A DNA stretch of 64,000 bases, taken from Acinetobacter sp. CS-2. GTDB taxonomy: Bacteria; Pseudomonadota; Gammaproteobacteria; Pseudomonadales; Moraxellaceae. Shown piece after piece: positions 43,911-53,690 of this stretch. The notes under the pieces were generated by a model. The model had not been told where the DNA came from. It saw nothing but the letters and a program-made list of their open reading frames with translations, and did no database searches. The stretch's first letter is position 1. Each line of letters opens with the position of its first letter. The position numbers and the translations under genes are program-made. Location of the stretch: positions 1,488,001-1,552,000 of the forward strand of contig NZ_CP067019.1 of assembly GCF_016599715.1 (NCBI RefSeq). Reading direction: 5' to 3'.

Positions 43911-45005
43911 ATGGCAGGTAATAGTATTGGACAACTGTTCCGTGTAACGACTTGCGGTGAATCTCATGGCGTTGGCCTGATGGCGATTGTCGATGGGGTA
44001 CCGCCAGGGATACAACTGACTGAAGCAGATTTACAAAAAGATTTAGACCGCCGTAAACCGGGTACCTCTAAATTTGCGACCCAGCGTAAAGAACCGGATG
44101 AAGTCGAAATCATTTCCGGTGTCTTTGAAGGTAAAACCACAGGTACATCGATTGGTTTACTGATTCGTAATACCGACCAGAAATCGAAAGATTATGGCAA
44201 TATTGCGCAAACATTCCGCCCAGGTCATGCTGACTATACCTATACCCAAAAGTATGGTTTCCGTGACTACCGTGGCGGTGGTCGTTCAAGCGCACGTGAA
44301 ACGGCTATGCGTGTAGCTGCGGGTGCCATTGCCAAGAAATTCTTGTTTGAAAAATTTGGTATCGTGATTCGTGGTCACGTGACCCAGATTGGCACTGAAA
44401 AAGCTGAAAAACTGGATTGGAATGAAGTTCCAAATAATCCATTCTTCTGTGGTGATGTGGATGCCGTACCACGTTTTGAAGCTTTAGTGACTTCATTACG
44501 TGAACAAGGTACCAGCTGCGGTGCGAAGCTGGAAATTCTTGCCGAGAATGTGCCTGTGGGTTGGGGTGAGCCGGTATTTGACCGTCTGGATGCAGATATT
44601 GCGCATGCCATGATGTCTATTAATGCTGTTAAAGGTGTTGAAATTGGTGATGGTTTTGCGGTTGCTGAACAGTTTGGTCATGAATCACGTGATGAATTGA
44701 CCACAGCTGGCTTCCTGGCAAATCATGCTGGCGGCATTCTGGGTGGAATCTCAAGTGGTCAAACCATTCGTGTTGCAATTGCACTGAAACCGACGGCAAG
44801 TATTACCACTCCGGGTAAAACCATTAATATCGACCGTGAAGATACCGATGTATTGACCAAAGGCCGTCATGACCCGTGTGTAGGCGTGCGTGCAACTCCG
44901 ATTGCTGAAGCGATGTTTGCCATTGTACTCATGGATCACTTCATGCGTCATCGTGCCCAGAATGCCGATGTGGTTGCGCCGTTTACTCCGATTGAGCCTA
45001 AGTGA
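43911..45005 (+). CDS. aroC: chorismate synthase
   Basis: AroC makes chorismate from EPSP, the last step of the shikimate pathway, with reduced FMN. The 364-residue protein has [19 protein letters not shown] at the start, the signatures [19 protein letters not shown] and [19 protein letters not shown], and [17 protein letters not shown] near the C-terminus. AGGAG lies 7 bases upstream of the ATG. aroG near 49.8 kb encodes the first step of the same pathway. Confidence 0.97.
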   Translation: MAGNSIGQLFRVTTCGESHGVGLMAIVDGVPPGIQLTEADLQKDLDRRKPGTSKFATQRKEPDEVEIISGVFEGKTTGTSIGLLIRNTDQKSKDYGNIAQTFRPGHADYTYTQKYGFRDYRGGGRSSARETAMRVAAGAIAKKFLFEKFGIVIRGHVTQIGTEKAEKLDWNEVPNNPFFCGDVDAVPRFEALVTSLREQGTSCGAKLEILAENVPVGWGEPVFDRLDADIAHAMMSINAVKGVEIGDGFAVAEQFGHESRDELTTAGFLANHAGGILGGISSGQTIRVAIALKPTASITTPGKTINIDREDTDVLTKGRHDPCVGVRATPIAEAMFAIVLMDHFMRHRAQNADVVAPFTPIEPK

Positions 45006-45117
45006 AGAGTAAAGCACACTGCTTTGCCCGAATGCAGTAAGTAATGTGCTTTTTATTGCCTGATTTTTTATCTATTATTTGTGGTAATTTCTATGAAACA
45101 GACATTTTTAGAAAAAA

Positions 45118-45663
45118 ATGAAAGCATTAAAATATAGACTGGCAAATGCCAATGATGTTGAAACTCTTGTTGCGTTGATCAATCAGGCCTATCGTACCAA
45201 TACAGGTTCTAGCTGGACCAGTGAGCAGCATATTATTGCTGGAGACAGGATTAATGCCCAGCAGCTAAAGCAAACCTTGGCACAAGAGAATTTTTATCTG
45301 TATATAGCTGAAGTTATAGAAGATGGGCAAATGCATTTAGTGGCATGTATCGGCTTAACCTTTCAGCAGAATAGTGTGGAAATAGGCACTTTTTGTGTAG
45401 CTTCAGCTTGGCAAAATCAGGGTATTGGCAAACATGTTTTAAAATATGCTGAGAAAATGGCAGTAGAACACTGTCCTACATTAAGTCATTATGAAATGTG
45501 GGTGCTGGATAGCAGAACAGAGCTGATTCAATATTATGCACGGTGTGGTTATGCTAAAACGCAGCATACCGAACCTTATCCCATTCATGCTAATGTCGGA
45601 CAACCCTTGATTGATTTGCAATTACAACAGATGTCAAAGTCAGTGCTGAGAGGTATAAGTTAA
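45118..45663 (+). CDS. GNAT-family N-acetyltransferase
   Basis: A 181-residue GNAT protein with the acetyl-CoA motif VASAWQNQGIGKHVLKYAEK (about 97-117) and the downstream YYARCGYAKTQHTEPY segment. The acceptor is unknown. It stands alone between aroC and the riboswitch. The start ATG is preceded by an A-rich stretch without clear ribosome site. Confidence 0.82.
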   Translation: MKALKYRLANANDVETLVALINQAYRTNTGSSWTSEQHIIAGDRINAQQLKQTLAQENFYLYIAEVIEDGQMHLVACIGLTFQQNSVEIGTFCVASAWQNQGIGKHVLKYAEKMAVEHCPTLSHYEMWVLDSRTELIQYYARCGYAKTQHTEPYPIHANVGQPLIDLQLQQMSKSVLRGIS

Positions 45664-45838
45664 GCACTCAAAAAGTACATAACCTTAAAATAATAGCCTA
45701 AGCTATATCATTTAACTAAACTGGTTTGAATTTCAAGTATTTGAAAAATATGTCTATTCATAGCCTGATAACAGTGCTTAACAAATCAATCAATTTAGTG
45801 CTCGCACATGGTATAAAAATTGCTCATATTAATATAAA

Positions 45839-46061
45839 TAATTATTGCAGGAGAGATGTTCTTCTGTGAACACGCCGAAGGAGCAATGACCCCGGAAACT
45901 CTCAGGCAAAAGGACTGTAATAATTTTAAAAATCTGGAGAGAAGTATAGAAAAATATATGCTCACCGAAGGGGATGGTCGGCGTTATTAATTATAATGAT
46001 GTGATCGAAGCTCTCAGGTAACCATGACAGATGGGGCGTATAGAAATGTAGATCTACATTT
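45839..46061 (+). promoter_or_regulatory. tandem glycine riboswitch
   Basis: Two glycine aptamers in a row. The first (about 45839-45926) has GGAGAG, CGCCGAAGGAGCAA and CTCTCAGGCAAAAGGAC, closed by a stem AATTATTGCAG/CTGTAATAATT. The second (about 45932-46037) has CTGGAGAG, CTCACCGAAGGGGATGG and GCTCTCAGGTAACCATGACAG. A palindromic hairpin AAATGTAGATCTACATTT follows just before the AAGGAG ribosome site and could be the expression platform. It lies directly ahead of dadA. Confidence 0.92.
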
Positions 46062-46075
46062 CCAAGGAGTGTGCT

Positions 46076-47320
46076 ATGTGTCATATTGTTGTGATTGGAT
46101 CAGGCATTACAGGTGTTACTACTGCCTACGAGCTTGCCAATTTAGGCTATAAAGTCACGGTTTTGGATAAGCATTTGTATCCTGCCATGGAAACTTCATT
46201 TGCCAATGGCGGACAACTTTCTGCCTGTAATGCAGAGGTCTGGAATCAAAAAGCCACCGTACTCAAAGGTATTAAGTGGATGTCCAATAAAAATGCACCA
46301 TTATTACTCAACCCATCTTTTGATCTGCATAAATATGGCTGGTTAATGGAGTTTCTGGGTAATATTAAACATTATGAAACCAATACTCGTGATACCGTTA
46401 AAATGGCACTTTTAGCGCGTGAGCGCTTATTTGCAGTTGCTGAAAAAGAAAATATTCAGTTCAATCTGGAAAAACGCGGGATTTTGCATTTTTACCACAC
46501 CAAATTAGATTATGAGATCGCCACCAAAGTTAATGATCTGCTGATCAAGGGTGGACTGGAAAGAATGGCAGTTACTCCTGCAGAAATCAAAGCCATAGAA
46601 CCAAGCTTGAAAGGTGAATATTATGGCGGTTTTTATTGTCCTGGAGACGCGACCGGCGATATCCATAAATTCACCAAAGGTTTGGCTGAAGCCTCTGAAA
46701 AGTATGGGGTAAAATACCTGTTTGGTATGGAAGTCACGGATGTAAAACACCATAACAAAGGTGTCACTGTGCTTTGCCATGCCAGTAATGAAAATATGCA
46801 CCTTGATGCAGCTGTAGTGGAATCACTGGGAGCTGATGCTGTGGTGGTTTGTGGTGGTGTTGGAAGCTATCACTTGGCAAATTTACTTGGTGATCGGGTC
46901 AATGTCTATCCTGTGAAAGGTTATTCTATTACCCTGAACCTGAATGATGAAGATAGTGTCAAAAATGCGCCGTGGGTCAGTTTGCTGGATGAAAGTGCAA
47001 AAATTGTGACTTCACGCTTAGGTGCTGATCGTCTGCGTGTTGCAGGCACGGCTGAGTTTAATGGCTATAACCGGGATATTCGCGCAGACCGTATTCAACC
47101 GCTGACAGATTGGGTCAACAAGAATTTCAATATGAGTACTGAAAATGTTGTACCTTGGGCAGGTTTACGTCCGATGATGCCCAACATGATGCCAATGGTC
47201 AGTCGGGGTCGCCGTGAACGGGTTTTTTATAATACCGGTCATGGTCATTTAGGTTGGACTTTATCTGCAGCGACAGCGGTAATGATTAGTCAGCAAATCG
47301 CTTCGCAGCATCTTATTTGA
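46076..47320 (+). CDS. dadA: D-amino acid dehydrogenase, DadA-type flavoenzyme
   Basis: A 414-residue FAD-dependent oxidase/dehydrogenase of the DAO family. The FAD motif GSGITGVTTAYELA is at residues 8-21, followed by the DadA segment SFANGGQLSACNAEVWNQ; the C-terminal VPWAGLRPMMPNMMPM and NTGHGHLGWTLSAATA are family-typical. It probably deaminates small D-amino acids or glycine; the glycine riboswitch upstream makes glycine or D-alanine catabolism most likely. No alr/dadX racemase gene is next to it. Terminator follows. Confidence 0.88.
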   Translation: MCHIVVIGSGITGVTTAYELANLGYKVTVLDKHLYPAMETSFANGGQLSACNAEVWNQKATVLKGIKWMSNKNAPLLLNPSFDLHKYGWLMEFLGNIKHYETNTRDTVKMALLARERLFAVAEKENIQFNLEKRGILHFYHTKLDYEIATKVNDLLIKGGLERMAVTPAEIKAIEPSLKGEYYGGFYCPGDATGDIHKFTKGLAEASEKYGVKYLFGMEVTDVKHHNKGVTVLCHASNENMHLDAAVVESLGADAVVVCGGVGSYHLANLLGDRVNVYPVKGYSITLNLNDEDSVKNAPWVSLLDESAKIVTSRLGADRLRVAGTAEFNGYNRDIRADRIQPLTDWVNKNFNMSTENVVPWAGLRPMMPNMMPMVSRGRRERVFYNTGHGHLGWTLSAATAVMISQQIASQHLI

Positions 47321-47326
47321 GTTATT

Positions 47327-47359
47327 AAAAAAGCATGAAGTTCATACTTCATGCTTTTT
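47327..47359 (+). terminator. terminator after dadA
   Basis: Perfect 12-bp stem AAAAGCATGAAG/CTTCATGCTTTT with a 6-base loop and T-run. Confidence 0.85.
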
Positions 47360-47398
47360 ATGATTCTATCTATTTTGGTTAATTAAATTCTGTGAGAT

Positions 47399-47946
47399 CT
47401 AAAAATGATAATTATAAGAACCTTTAAGCCAAATATTATTAAAATTTTCCCAGTTAAGTTTACCGTTTGGCGTATAGCCATCTAAAGAACCAATTTTGAT
47501 TTTATCAAATAGGAGATCATAGTGAAGCTCTGTTAATTTATCGTATTCATGTTTTTGTTTATCGGATGGAACTGGATATTTACCATTCCAAATAATGGAT
47601 TCAGTAAAAAATTTTAAAAATTTAGATTCTTCATCAGTAATATCTATTTGTGCATCTTTTGCAAGAATGATTAAGTTGTGAGAGGATTTAAATTTTATAT
47701 CTTTTCTCACACAGATAGCTTTGTAAAGAACTTCTAATGAAAGTCCACATAACATGGGAAAAACAGGATAACAAGCGATCCCCATAGAAAAGCCACTGCC
47801 TAATTTTAAATGTTCAGCAATATTATTTCTGAATCCCTCATGGCAAACCATAGCGCGCCAGCAGAGGCTCTTAAATCATTTGATTTGTTATACCAATATT
47901 GATGAGTCTTTTTTCTAAATTCAAAAGAACCGATATCTTCAATCAT
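47399..47946 (-). pseudogene. HEPN-like hypothetical gene, frameshifted
   Basis: One gene split over two frames. The start ATG at 47946 overlaps the end of the upstream LprI-like gene by 8 bases and reads MIEDIGSFEFRKKTHQYW up to ...ALWFAMRDSEIILLNI, then stops near 47806. A second frame (from 47851) continues with LGSGFSMGIACYPVFPML and LEVLYKAICVRKD, then SSHNLIILAKDA, to the end. A single missing base between 47851 and 47806 joins them into about 180 residues. The helical body and the HNL motif resemble HEPN-type proteins, which are often nucleases in defence or toxin systems; this assignment is inferred from pattern only. Confidence 0.6.
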
Positions 47947-48589
47947 AAAGCCGGTATATACCTACAAAACGTTCACAGCCTTTTTGTTTGGTTGTAACCG
48001 ATAAAAGTGCTTTATTAAAATCGAAATGGTATTTGCAATCGTGTTCGTTATCGACAATTTCGCTTTTTTGATCAGCGGTGGTATAGGCTAAAAAAGGAAT
48101 CGTTTGTGTTTCTAATTTATTGTTCGGGTTACGGTAGGCTACGCCCTCAATTTTAATTTTATCTTTGGTCAGTTGATGGACTTGTAAATGTACCGGTTGA
48201 TGGGCAAATTGACCCTTTTCAAATTTTAAATAGTGATTGGTCAAAGTCTGGTTCAATGAGGTATAAAAATTCAGATCTTCAATGCGTATTTCAAATTGCT
48301 GCTTATAACAGTCCAGGCTTTTACATTGCTGTAAGCGCTTAAACCATAAATGGTGTGTATCTTCGAGTAAATGTACCGGCGCATCGCTGACTAAAAAAGC
48401 CGTGATATAGTGATTAGAGAGTTTTTCTCGCGATTTTGCAAAATTGTCAGCACAAATATTTTTCATTGAGGCTGTATCAGGCTGTGTACAGTCAATGTCT
48501 TGAGCATATACCATGGTTGAGCACAAACAGCCAATACTGAATAATGTGCCTAATGTTTTAATGAGATTAATATCGGTATTCACCAGCAT
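47939..48589 (-). CDS. secreted LprI-like (DUF1311) protein, large form
   Basis: A 216-residue protein with a signal peptide (about residues 1-29, ending VYAQ) and an LprI/DUF1311 domain: DCTQPDTASMKNICADNFAK, then HHLWFKRLQQCKSLDCYKQQF. The C-terminal half (about 120-216) has no recognised family and ends with KQKGCERFVGIYRLYD. The gene overlaps the downstream HEPN-like gene by 8 bases. Some LprI proteins inhibit lysozyme; here function is not established. Confidence 0.75.
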   Translation of the reverse strand: MLVNTDINLIKTLGTLFSIGCLCSTMVYAQDIDCTQPDTASMKNICADNFAKSREKLSNHYITAFLVSDAPVHLLEDTHHLWFKRLQQCKSLDCYKQQFEIRIEDLNFYTSLNQTLTNHYLKFEKGQFAHQPVHLQVHQLTKDKIKIEGVAYRNPNNKLETQTIPFLAYTTADQKSEIVDNEHDCKYHFDFNKALLSVTTKQKGCERFVGIYRLYD

Positions 48590-48688
48590 GATCGCTTATA
48601 ATTTCACTATGTTGCGCTGCTGTAACTATAGCGAAATAGAAAGCGTGAATACAACATCTCAATCATTTATTTCTTAAGGATGCTTAAC

Positions 48689-49180
48689 GTGGTCGCACAA
48701 ATTCGAATTGGTCAGGGAATGGATGTACACGCCTTTGAAGAAGGTGATTTTGTTACTTTAGCTGGGGTCAAGATTCCACATAACCAAGGCTTAAAAGCCC
48801 ATTCAGATGGTGATGTGGTATTGCATGCACTCTGTGATGCATTATTGGGGGCATTGGCTCTGGGCGATATCGGACAGCATTTTCCTGACACCGATGCAAA
48901 ATTTAAGGGAGCAGATAGTCGCGTTCTACTTAAACATGTCTATCAACTAATTTTAGATCGTGGTTATGTGTTAAATAATGCAGATATTACGGTCGCCTGT
49001 GAACGTCCAAAACTGGCCAAATATAATCTGGAAATGCGTCAAAGTATTGCAGATGTTCTGGATGTACATGTTACACAAATTAGCGTTAAAGCCACAACCA
49101 CAGAAAAATTAGGCTTTACCGGACGTGAAGAAGGTATTTTATCGACTGCAACAGTGTTGATTTCGCATCAGGCAAAATGA
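48689..49180 (+). CDS. ispF: 2-C-methyl-D-erythritol 2,4-cyclodiphosphate synthase
   Basis: IspF cyclises CDP-ME 2-phosphate in the isoprenoid pathway, in a trimer with zinc. The 163-residue protein has GQGMDVHAFEEGD with the zinc Asp-x-His, then LKAHSDGDVVLHALCDALLGALALGDIGQHFPDTD, and TTTEKLGFTGREEGI near the end. The GTG at 48689 fits AAGGA 8 bases upstream; an ATG at 48680 would overlap this site. Its 3' end overlaps the convergent phosphatase-like gene by 13 bases. Confidence 0.95.
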   Translation: MVAQIRIGQGMDVHAFEEGDFVTLAGVKIPHNQGLKAHSDGDVVLHALCDALLGALALGDIGQHFPDTDAKFKGADSRVLLKHVYQLILDRGYVLNNADITVACERPKLAKYNLEMRQSIADVLDVHVTQISVKATTTEKLGFTGREEGILSTATVLISHQAK

Positions 49181-49692
49181 TCTGGATGGATCAGCGACTG
49201 CTGTAGTTCCTGGGTAGCTTTGCGACCTTGCAGTTGTAGGGCTACTGCATGAATTAAGCCGGTCCAGGTTTCATTCGGTTCCCAAATACTGTGCATCAGT
49301 TCTTGCGCTGTAGGCATGTCTACATTCATATAATATTGACGGTATAAATACATTAAACAGCTGACATGATGGTTGGTTGCACAGTGAACCCAAACCATCT
49401 GTTCTTGTACTAGATGATTGAGCAGGTCCAATACCAGTAAACATTGGTCATCAGAAGGTGTTTCTGCTGAAATGGGCAGCTTAATATAATTTAAGCCTAA
49501 ATCTAAACAAACTTTATCTTCATGATCTAAATGCGGCTCGGCGTCAGACAAGGCCAAATTCACAATTGTGGTTACACCGTATTCTTTAATCAGCTTTAGC
49601 TGTTCCGCCTTAGGCTGGGCAGAAGTGAATAGATGCTCGTGAATAAACTGGAAATTTTTGATATGACTGAGTGCATGTTCAATTTCATTCAT
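49168..49692 (-). CDS. protein tyrosine phosphatase-like fold (DUF442-type)
   Basis: A 174-residue protein with the dual-specificity-like phosphatase fold seen in DUF442/BLH proteins. NLFTSAQPKAEQLKLI-like start and the loop WVHCATNHHVSCL (about 118-130) mark the family. The usual arginine of the Cys-(x)5-Arg loop is absent here: residues after the cysteine read ATNHHVS. Catalysis is therefore doubtful. Tail-to-tail with ispF, and upstream of aroG in opposite direction of transcription is not shared. Function unknown. Confidence 0.7.
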   Translation of the reverse strand: MNEIEHALSHIKNFQFIHEHLFTSAQPKAEQLKLIKEYGVTTIVNLALSDAEPHLDHEDKVCLDLGLNYIKLPISAETPSDDQCLLVLDLLNHLVQEQMVWVHCATNHHVSCLMYLYRQYYMNVDMPTAQELMHSIWEPNETWTGLIHAVALQLQGRKATQELQQSLIHPDHFA

Positions 49693-49722
49693 CAGATAAA
49701 ATTTTTCCTAATGTTAAAGTAG

Positions 49723-49748
49723 AAACGCCATCTGGTCAGATGGCGTTT
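49723..49748 (-). terminator. hairpin downstream of aroG
   Basis: Perfect stem AACGCCATCTG/CAGATGGCGTT with a 2-base loop, just after aroG; the T-tract on the minus strand is weak, so termination is likely but imperfect. Confidence 0.6.
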
Positions 49749-49754
49749 TAGCTC

Positions 49755-50867
49755 TTAGCGATTTGGTAAAACGTCTTTCAATGCTTCATGCATATCGAGC
49801 AGGGCTTTTTCAGTGGTTTCCCAATCGATACAGCCGTCAGTCACCGATTTGCCATATTCCAGATTGTCCAGATTTTCAGGAATATCCTGACGACCACCTT
49901 TCAGATGACTTTCAACCATAATGCCCACAATCGACTTGTTGCCATCCTGAATCTGTTCAGTGATGTTTTTCAGTACCAGCGGTTGCAGGTACGGGTCTTT
50001 GTTGGAGTTGGCATGGCTGGCATCAATCATGATCTTGTTGCTGACTTTGGCTTTGGCCAAGGCATTTTCAGCTTCTGCAACAGAACCTGCATCGTAGTTA
50101 GGCTTCCCATTACCGCCACGAAGTACTACGTGTGCGTACTGGTTACCGCTGGTACGAATGACAGAAACCTGACCCTGATCATTCAGGCCGAGGAAGCTGT
50201 GACCATGTTTCACCGACTGCATGGCATTGGTTGCAACGGTCAAGCCGCCATCAGTACCATTTTTAAAGCCTACAGGTGAAGATAAACCTGAAGACATTTC
50301 ACGGTGCGTCTGGCTTTCAGTGGTACGGGCACCAATTGCTGACCATGAAATCAGGTCTTGATAATATTGTGGCGAGTTTGGATCGAGTGCTTCAGTCGCA
50401 CATGGTAATCCTTTCTCATTCAGTTCAACCAAAAGCTGACGACCAATACGCAGACCTTTTTCAATATTGAAAGAGTCATTCATGTCAGGATCATTAATCA
50501 AACCTTTCCAGCCTACCGTGGTGCGTGGTTTTTCAAAATAGACACGCATGACGATATAAAGGCTATCTTTAACTTTTTCGCTTAAAACTTTGAGACGATC
50601 GGCATATTCATGTGCAGCCACGGTGTCATGAATTGAGCAAGGACCAATGACGACAAACAGGCGTTTGTCTTTACCATCCAGGATATTGCGAATAGTTTCA
50701 CGGCCTTTAAGGACGGTTTGATAGGCTTGCTCAGTCAAAGGTAACTCTTTTTTTAATTCTGCAGGAGTTACAAGAGGCTGAATGCTTTGTACATTCACGT
50801 CGTCGATGTCAGATTGTGTAATAGGTTTTGACTGTAGTGTATTCATTGCCGTCACTGGTTCGATCAT
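49755..50867 (-). CDS. aroG: 3-deoxy-7-phosphoheptulonate synthase (type I)
   Basis: DAHP synthase condenses PEP with erythrose 4-phosphate, the first step of the aromatic pathway, usually under feedback by Phe, Tyr or Trp. The 370-residue protein has VIGPCSIHDTVAAHEYADRL, YFEKPRTTVGWKGLINDPDM, SPVGFKNGTDGG and IMIDASHANSNKDP, all type I signatures. Which amino acid inhibits it cannot be read. The ATG at 50867 is chosen; another ATG lies 21 bases downstream and neither has a strong ribosome site. Confidence 0.95.
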   Translation of the reverse strand: MIEPVTAMNTLQSKPITQSDIDDVNVQSIQPLVTPAELKKELPLTEQAYQTVLKGRETIRNILDGKDKRLFVVIGPCSIHDTVAAHEYADRLKVLSEKVKDSLYIVMRVYFEKPRTTVGWKGLINDPDMNDSFNIEKGLRIGRQLLVELNEKGLPCATEALDPNSPQYYQDLISWSAIGARTTESQTHREMSSGLSSPVGFKNGTDGGLTVATNAMQSVKHGHSFLGLNDQGQVSVIRTSGNQYAHVVLRGGNGKPNYDAGSVAEAENALAKAKVSNKIMIDASHANSNKDPYLQPLVLKNITEQIQDGNKSIVGIMVESHLKGGRQDIPENLDNLEYGKSVTDGCIDWETTEKALLDMHEALKDVLPNR

Positions 50868-50973
50868 ACAAAAAATTATTTCATCCCCTGAATATAACAC
50901 GAATATACATTCACCATGTTATAAAAAAGATCAATATATAGGTCAAAAAAAAGTGATGAATCGTATAGTTAAA

Positions 50974-51894
50974 TTAAACATGTGCAGTTTTTTCAATGCT
51001 GATCACTTGTGCGGTAGCCGGTTTCGCCACAGGTTTTGCCTTGACTGGATGCAGCATGAAATTCATACCTAAGGCAAACAAGGTAATGCCCAGAATCTTA
51101 CGGATAATTTTTTCCGGCAAGCGGGAACTAATCAAAGTACCTACTACAATTGCAGGAATGGAACCAACCAATAACCAGCCAAGCAAGTGTAAATCGACAT
51201 TACCTGAACTCATGTGCCCAAGTCCTGCAACCAAAGTCAACAATACAGCATGCACCACATCGGAACCAATAATTCGGATCATGGGTAAATTTGGGAACAT
51301 CAAAACCAGTGCCATAATACCGAATGCACCAGCACCGACTGAAGATAAGGTAACGAATATTCCCAATACAATGCCCATAATCACGATATAAGCACGTTTG
51401 TCTTTGGCTTGTAAGTTAACCTTTTCCAGATCCTGCGTCATATCAACAGGTACATCTTTACGCAGCTTGTTAAAAAATTGTTCAATATGACCACGGAATA
51501 CGATAGAAACACCGGTCAGGGTCAACATAAAGCCTAGGACCATGGTTAAGACAGCTTTATAGCTACTGGATTGGCTGAGATAGTTTTCTAGTACCCAATG
51601 CGTTGCAAATGAGGCAGGAATACTGCCTACAGCAAGCCAGATGACAATCGGCCAAACAATATTCATTTTTTTTGCATGAACTAAAGACCCGCAGAATTTT
51701 GAAATAGCGGCATATAGCAAGTCTGTTCCAATGGCGATATGTGGTTCGATTCTAAATAGGCTAATCAGGATAGGAGTCATTAAAGAACCGCCACCGACAC
51801 CTGTAATCCCAACGCAGAAACCAACCAAAACACCTGCTAAAATAAATTCTAATGGACCAAACATGGTTATATGCCAAATATCAAAAACGTGCAT
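50974..51894 (-). CDS. TauE/SafE family sulfite exporter-like permease
   Basis: A 306-residue inner-membrane protein with about eight helices. The two family repeats are seen: LVGFCVGITGVGGGSLMTPIL near residue 20 and VLGIFVTLSSVGAGAFGIMAL near 180. Relatives export sulfite or sulfoacetate; the substrate here is unknown. It has a short C-terminal soluble tail (KPVAKPATAQVISIEKTAHV). An ATG 30 bases further in is also possible. Confidence 0.85.
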   Translation of the reverse strand: MHVFDIWHITMFGPLEFILAGVLVGFCVGITGVGGGSLMTPILISLFRIEPHIAIGTDLLYAAISKFCGSLVHAKKMNIVWPIVIWLAVGSIPASFATHWVLENYLSQSSSYKAVLTMVLGFMLTLTGVSIVFRGHIEQFFNKLRKDVPVDMTQDLEKVNLQAKDKRAYIVIMGIVLGIFVTLSSVGAGAFGIMALVLMFPNLPMIRIIGSDVVHAVLLTLVAGLGHMSSGNVDLHLLGWLLVGSIPAIVVGTLISSRLPEKIIRKILGITLFALGMNFMLHPVKAKPVAKPATAQVISIEKTAHV

Positions 51895-52493
51895 ATGTTA
51901 TGACTTTTTCATATAAGTCGTTGTCTTGATTATTGATTTGCTTATTCTAAAAAGAGATAAAGCGGGATTTTATTTTCTTATGTTGTGCGTTAATACTTTT
52001 GTCTGATTAAAATTAAATATTGAAAATTCAGCAGGATATGAATTCTTGAAATAGAGATCGGAATAATGGAAGTTGATTATATAGCAGTTCAACTTAGACA
52101 CTATCTGGGCTACTGTTATGTGATGCATTTTCACAAAAAGTTTCGATAGCCTTTTTTATAGTGGAACTATTCATATAGGTCATATAGTCACAATTTGCAG
52201 TCTATTTTTTTCATGAAATATCCATGAAGCGATTTGTCCTTGAAAACCAGAACATTAATGAAAAATATTAGGCTGAAAATAAAATGTTTGTTGATCTATC
52301 GCCACTGTGTCTGAAAAGATTTTAGAATTTCCTGCTGAAGCCATGTTTGTATCGAACGCAAATTTTTCCCAACACGGCATTTAAATTTATTGTTTTGCTA
52401 TAGTTTGAAGAGATTAATGCTTAGTCATGTAAAGATAAAGGACTATGCTAAAATATTAAACTATTCAGCCGCAGGACGTATGGGGAAAAACAC
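51895..52493. other. gap without recognised gene
   Basis: About 600 AT-rich bases between divergent permease and lpxB genes. No coding frame, strong hairpin or repeat stands out. It should contain both promoters. Confidence 0.5.
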
Positions 52494-53687
52494 TTGCAAA
52501 ATAGAAAACTAAAAATTGGAATGGTGGTTGGTGAGGTTTCAGGCGATACCCTTGGCGCTAAACTGATCCGTAGTTTTCGTGAGCAAGGCATAGATGCCGA
52601 ATTTGAAGGCATTGGTGGTCCACAGATGATTGCTGAAGGTTTCAAAAGCTATTATCCGATGGATATTTTATCGGTCATGGGCATTGTGGAAGTTTTAAAA
52701 GATCTGAAAAAACTTTTCGCCGTGCGTGATGGTTTAGTTGATATCTGGAGCAAAGAGCCGGTGGATGTCTTTGTCGGGATTGACGCGCCAGATTTTAATT
52801 TACGTTTATCTAAAAGTCTGAAACAGAAAAACTTACCGATCAAAACCGTGCAATATGTCAGTCCTTCAGTCTGGGCATGGCGTCAGGGACGGGTACATGG
52901 CATCAAAGCCAGTATTGATCTGGTACTGTGTTTATTTCCTTTTGAGAAAACCTTTTATAAAAAATTTGATGTGCCAGCTGCTTTTGTCGGGCATCCATTG
53001 GCCAGTCAATTGCCATTGCAAAACCCGCTGATTGAAGCCAAGCAGGAGCTGGGCTTGAATGTGGAACACAAGCACATTGCACTGTTACCGGGGAGTCGTC
53101 GTGGTGAAATTGAAAGATTGGGCCCATTGGTACTTGATGCAGCGAAAATCGTTAGTCAGAAACATCCTGAATATATGTTTCTGATTCCAGCTATTAATGA
53201 GGCGCGCAAACAGCAGATTGAAGCATTACTGCAACAATATCCTGCTGATTGTGTGGCTAAAGTCTGTTTGCTGGAAAATATCGATACGGAATCGAAAATT
53301 GGCCGTCAAGTGATGAATGCTTCCAATATTGTGGCATTGGCTTCGGGAACCGCAACTTTAGAAGCGATGTTGTTACATCGTCCGATGGTGACTTTTTATA
53401 AACTAAACTGGCTGACCTATCATTTGGTCAAATTCCTGATCAAGATTCCGTATTATTCGTTGCCGAATATTATTGCCGGGAAAAAGGTCATTCAGGAACT
53501 GATTCAGCATGATGCAACGCCAGAAAATCTGGCTGCTGAAATTGAAAAACTGATGAACGTTGAAACTGCACAAATTCAGGCGATGCAGCACATCACCATG
53601 CACAAGCAGCTGTTGTCAAGCAATAGTGAAGACCCGGTTCAGGCCATTCTGAATACCTTGAATGCAGGCACATCTGATCAAGCCTGA
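52494..53687 (+). CDS. lpxB: lipid-A-disaccharide synthase
   Basis: LpxB (GT19) joins UDP-diacylglucosamine to lipid X in lipid A synthesis at the inner membrane face. The 397-residue protein has KIGMVVGEVSGDTLGAKLI, YVSPSVWAWRQGRVHGI, LLPGSRRGEIERLGPL and ASGTATLEAMLLHRPMV. It starts with TTG, 8 bases after GGGGA. The rest of the lpx cluster is not here, so lpxB is apparently unlinked. Confidence 0.95.
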   Translation: MQNRKLKIGMVVGEVSGDTLGAKLIRSFREQGIDAEFEGIGGPQMIAEGFKSYYPMDILSVMGIVEVLKDLKKLFAVRDGLVDIWSKEPVDVFVGIDAPDFNLRLSKSLKQKNLPIKTVQYVSPSVWAWRQGRVHGIKASIDLVLCLFPFEKTFYKKFDVPAAFVGHPLASQLPLQNPLIEAKQELGLNVEHKHIALLPGSRRGEIERLGPLVLDAAKIVSQKHPEYMFLIPAINEARKQQIEALLQQYPADCVAKVCLLENIDTESKIGRQVMNASNIVALASGTATLEAMLLHRPMVTFYKLNWLTYHLVKFLIKIPYYSLPNIIAGKKVIQELIQHDATPENLAAEIEKLMNVETAQIQAMQHITMHKQLLSSNSEDPVQAILNTLNAGTSDQA

Positions 53688-53690
53688 TTT

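Noticed and set aside
47399..47851. The HEPN-like downstream frame as a complete gene
   Set aside because: The frame upstream of its ATG continues in another phase from a start coupled to the LprI gene, so the gene is longer and frameshifted.
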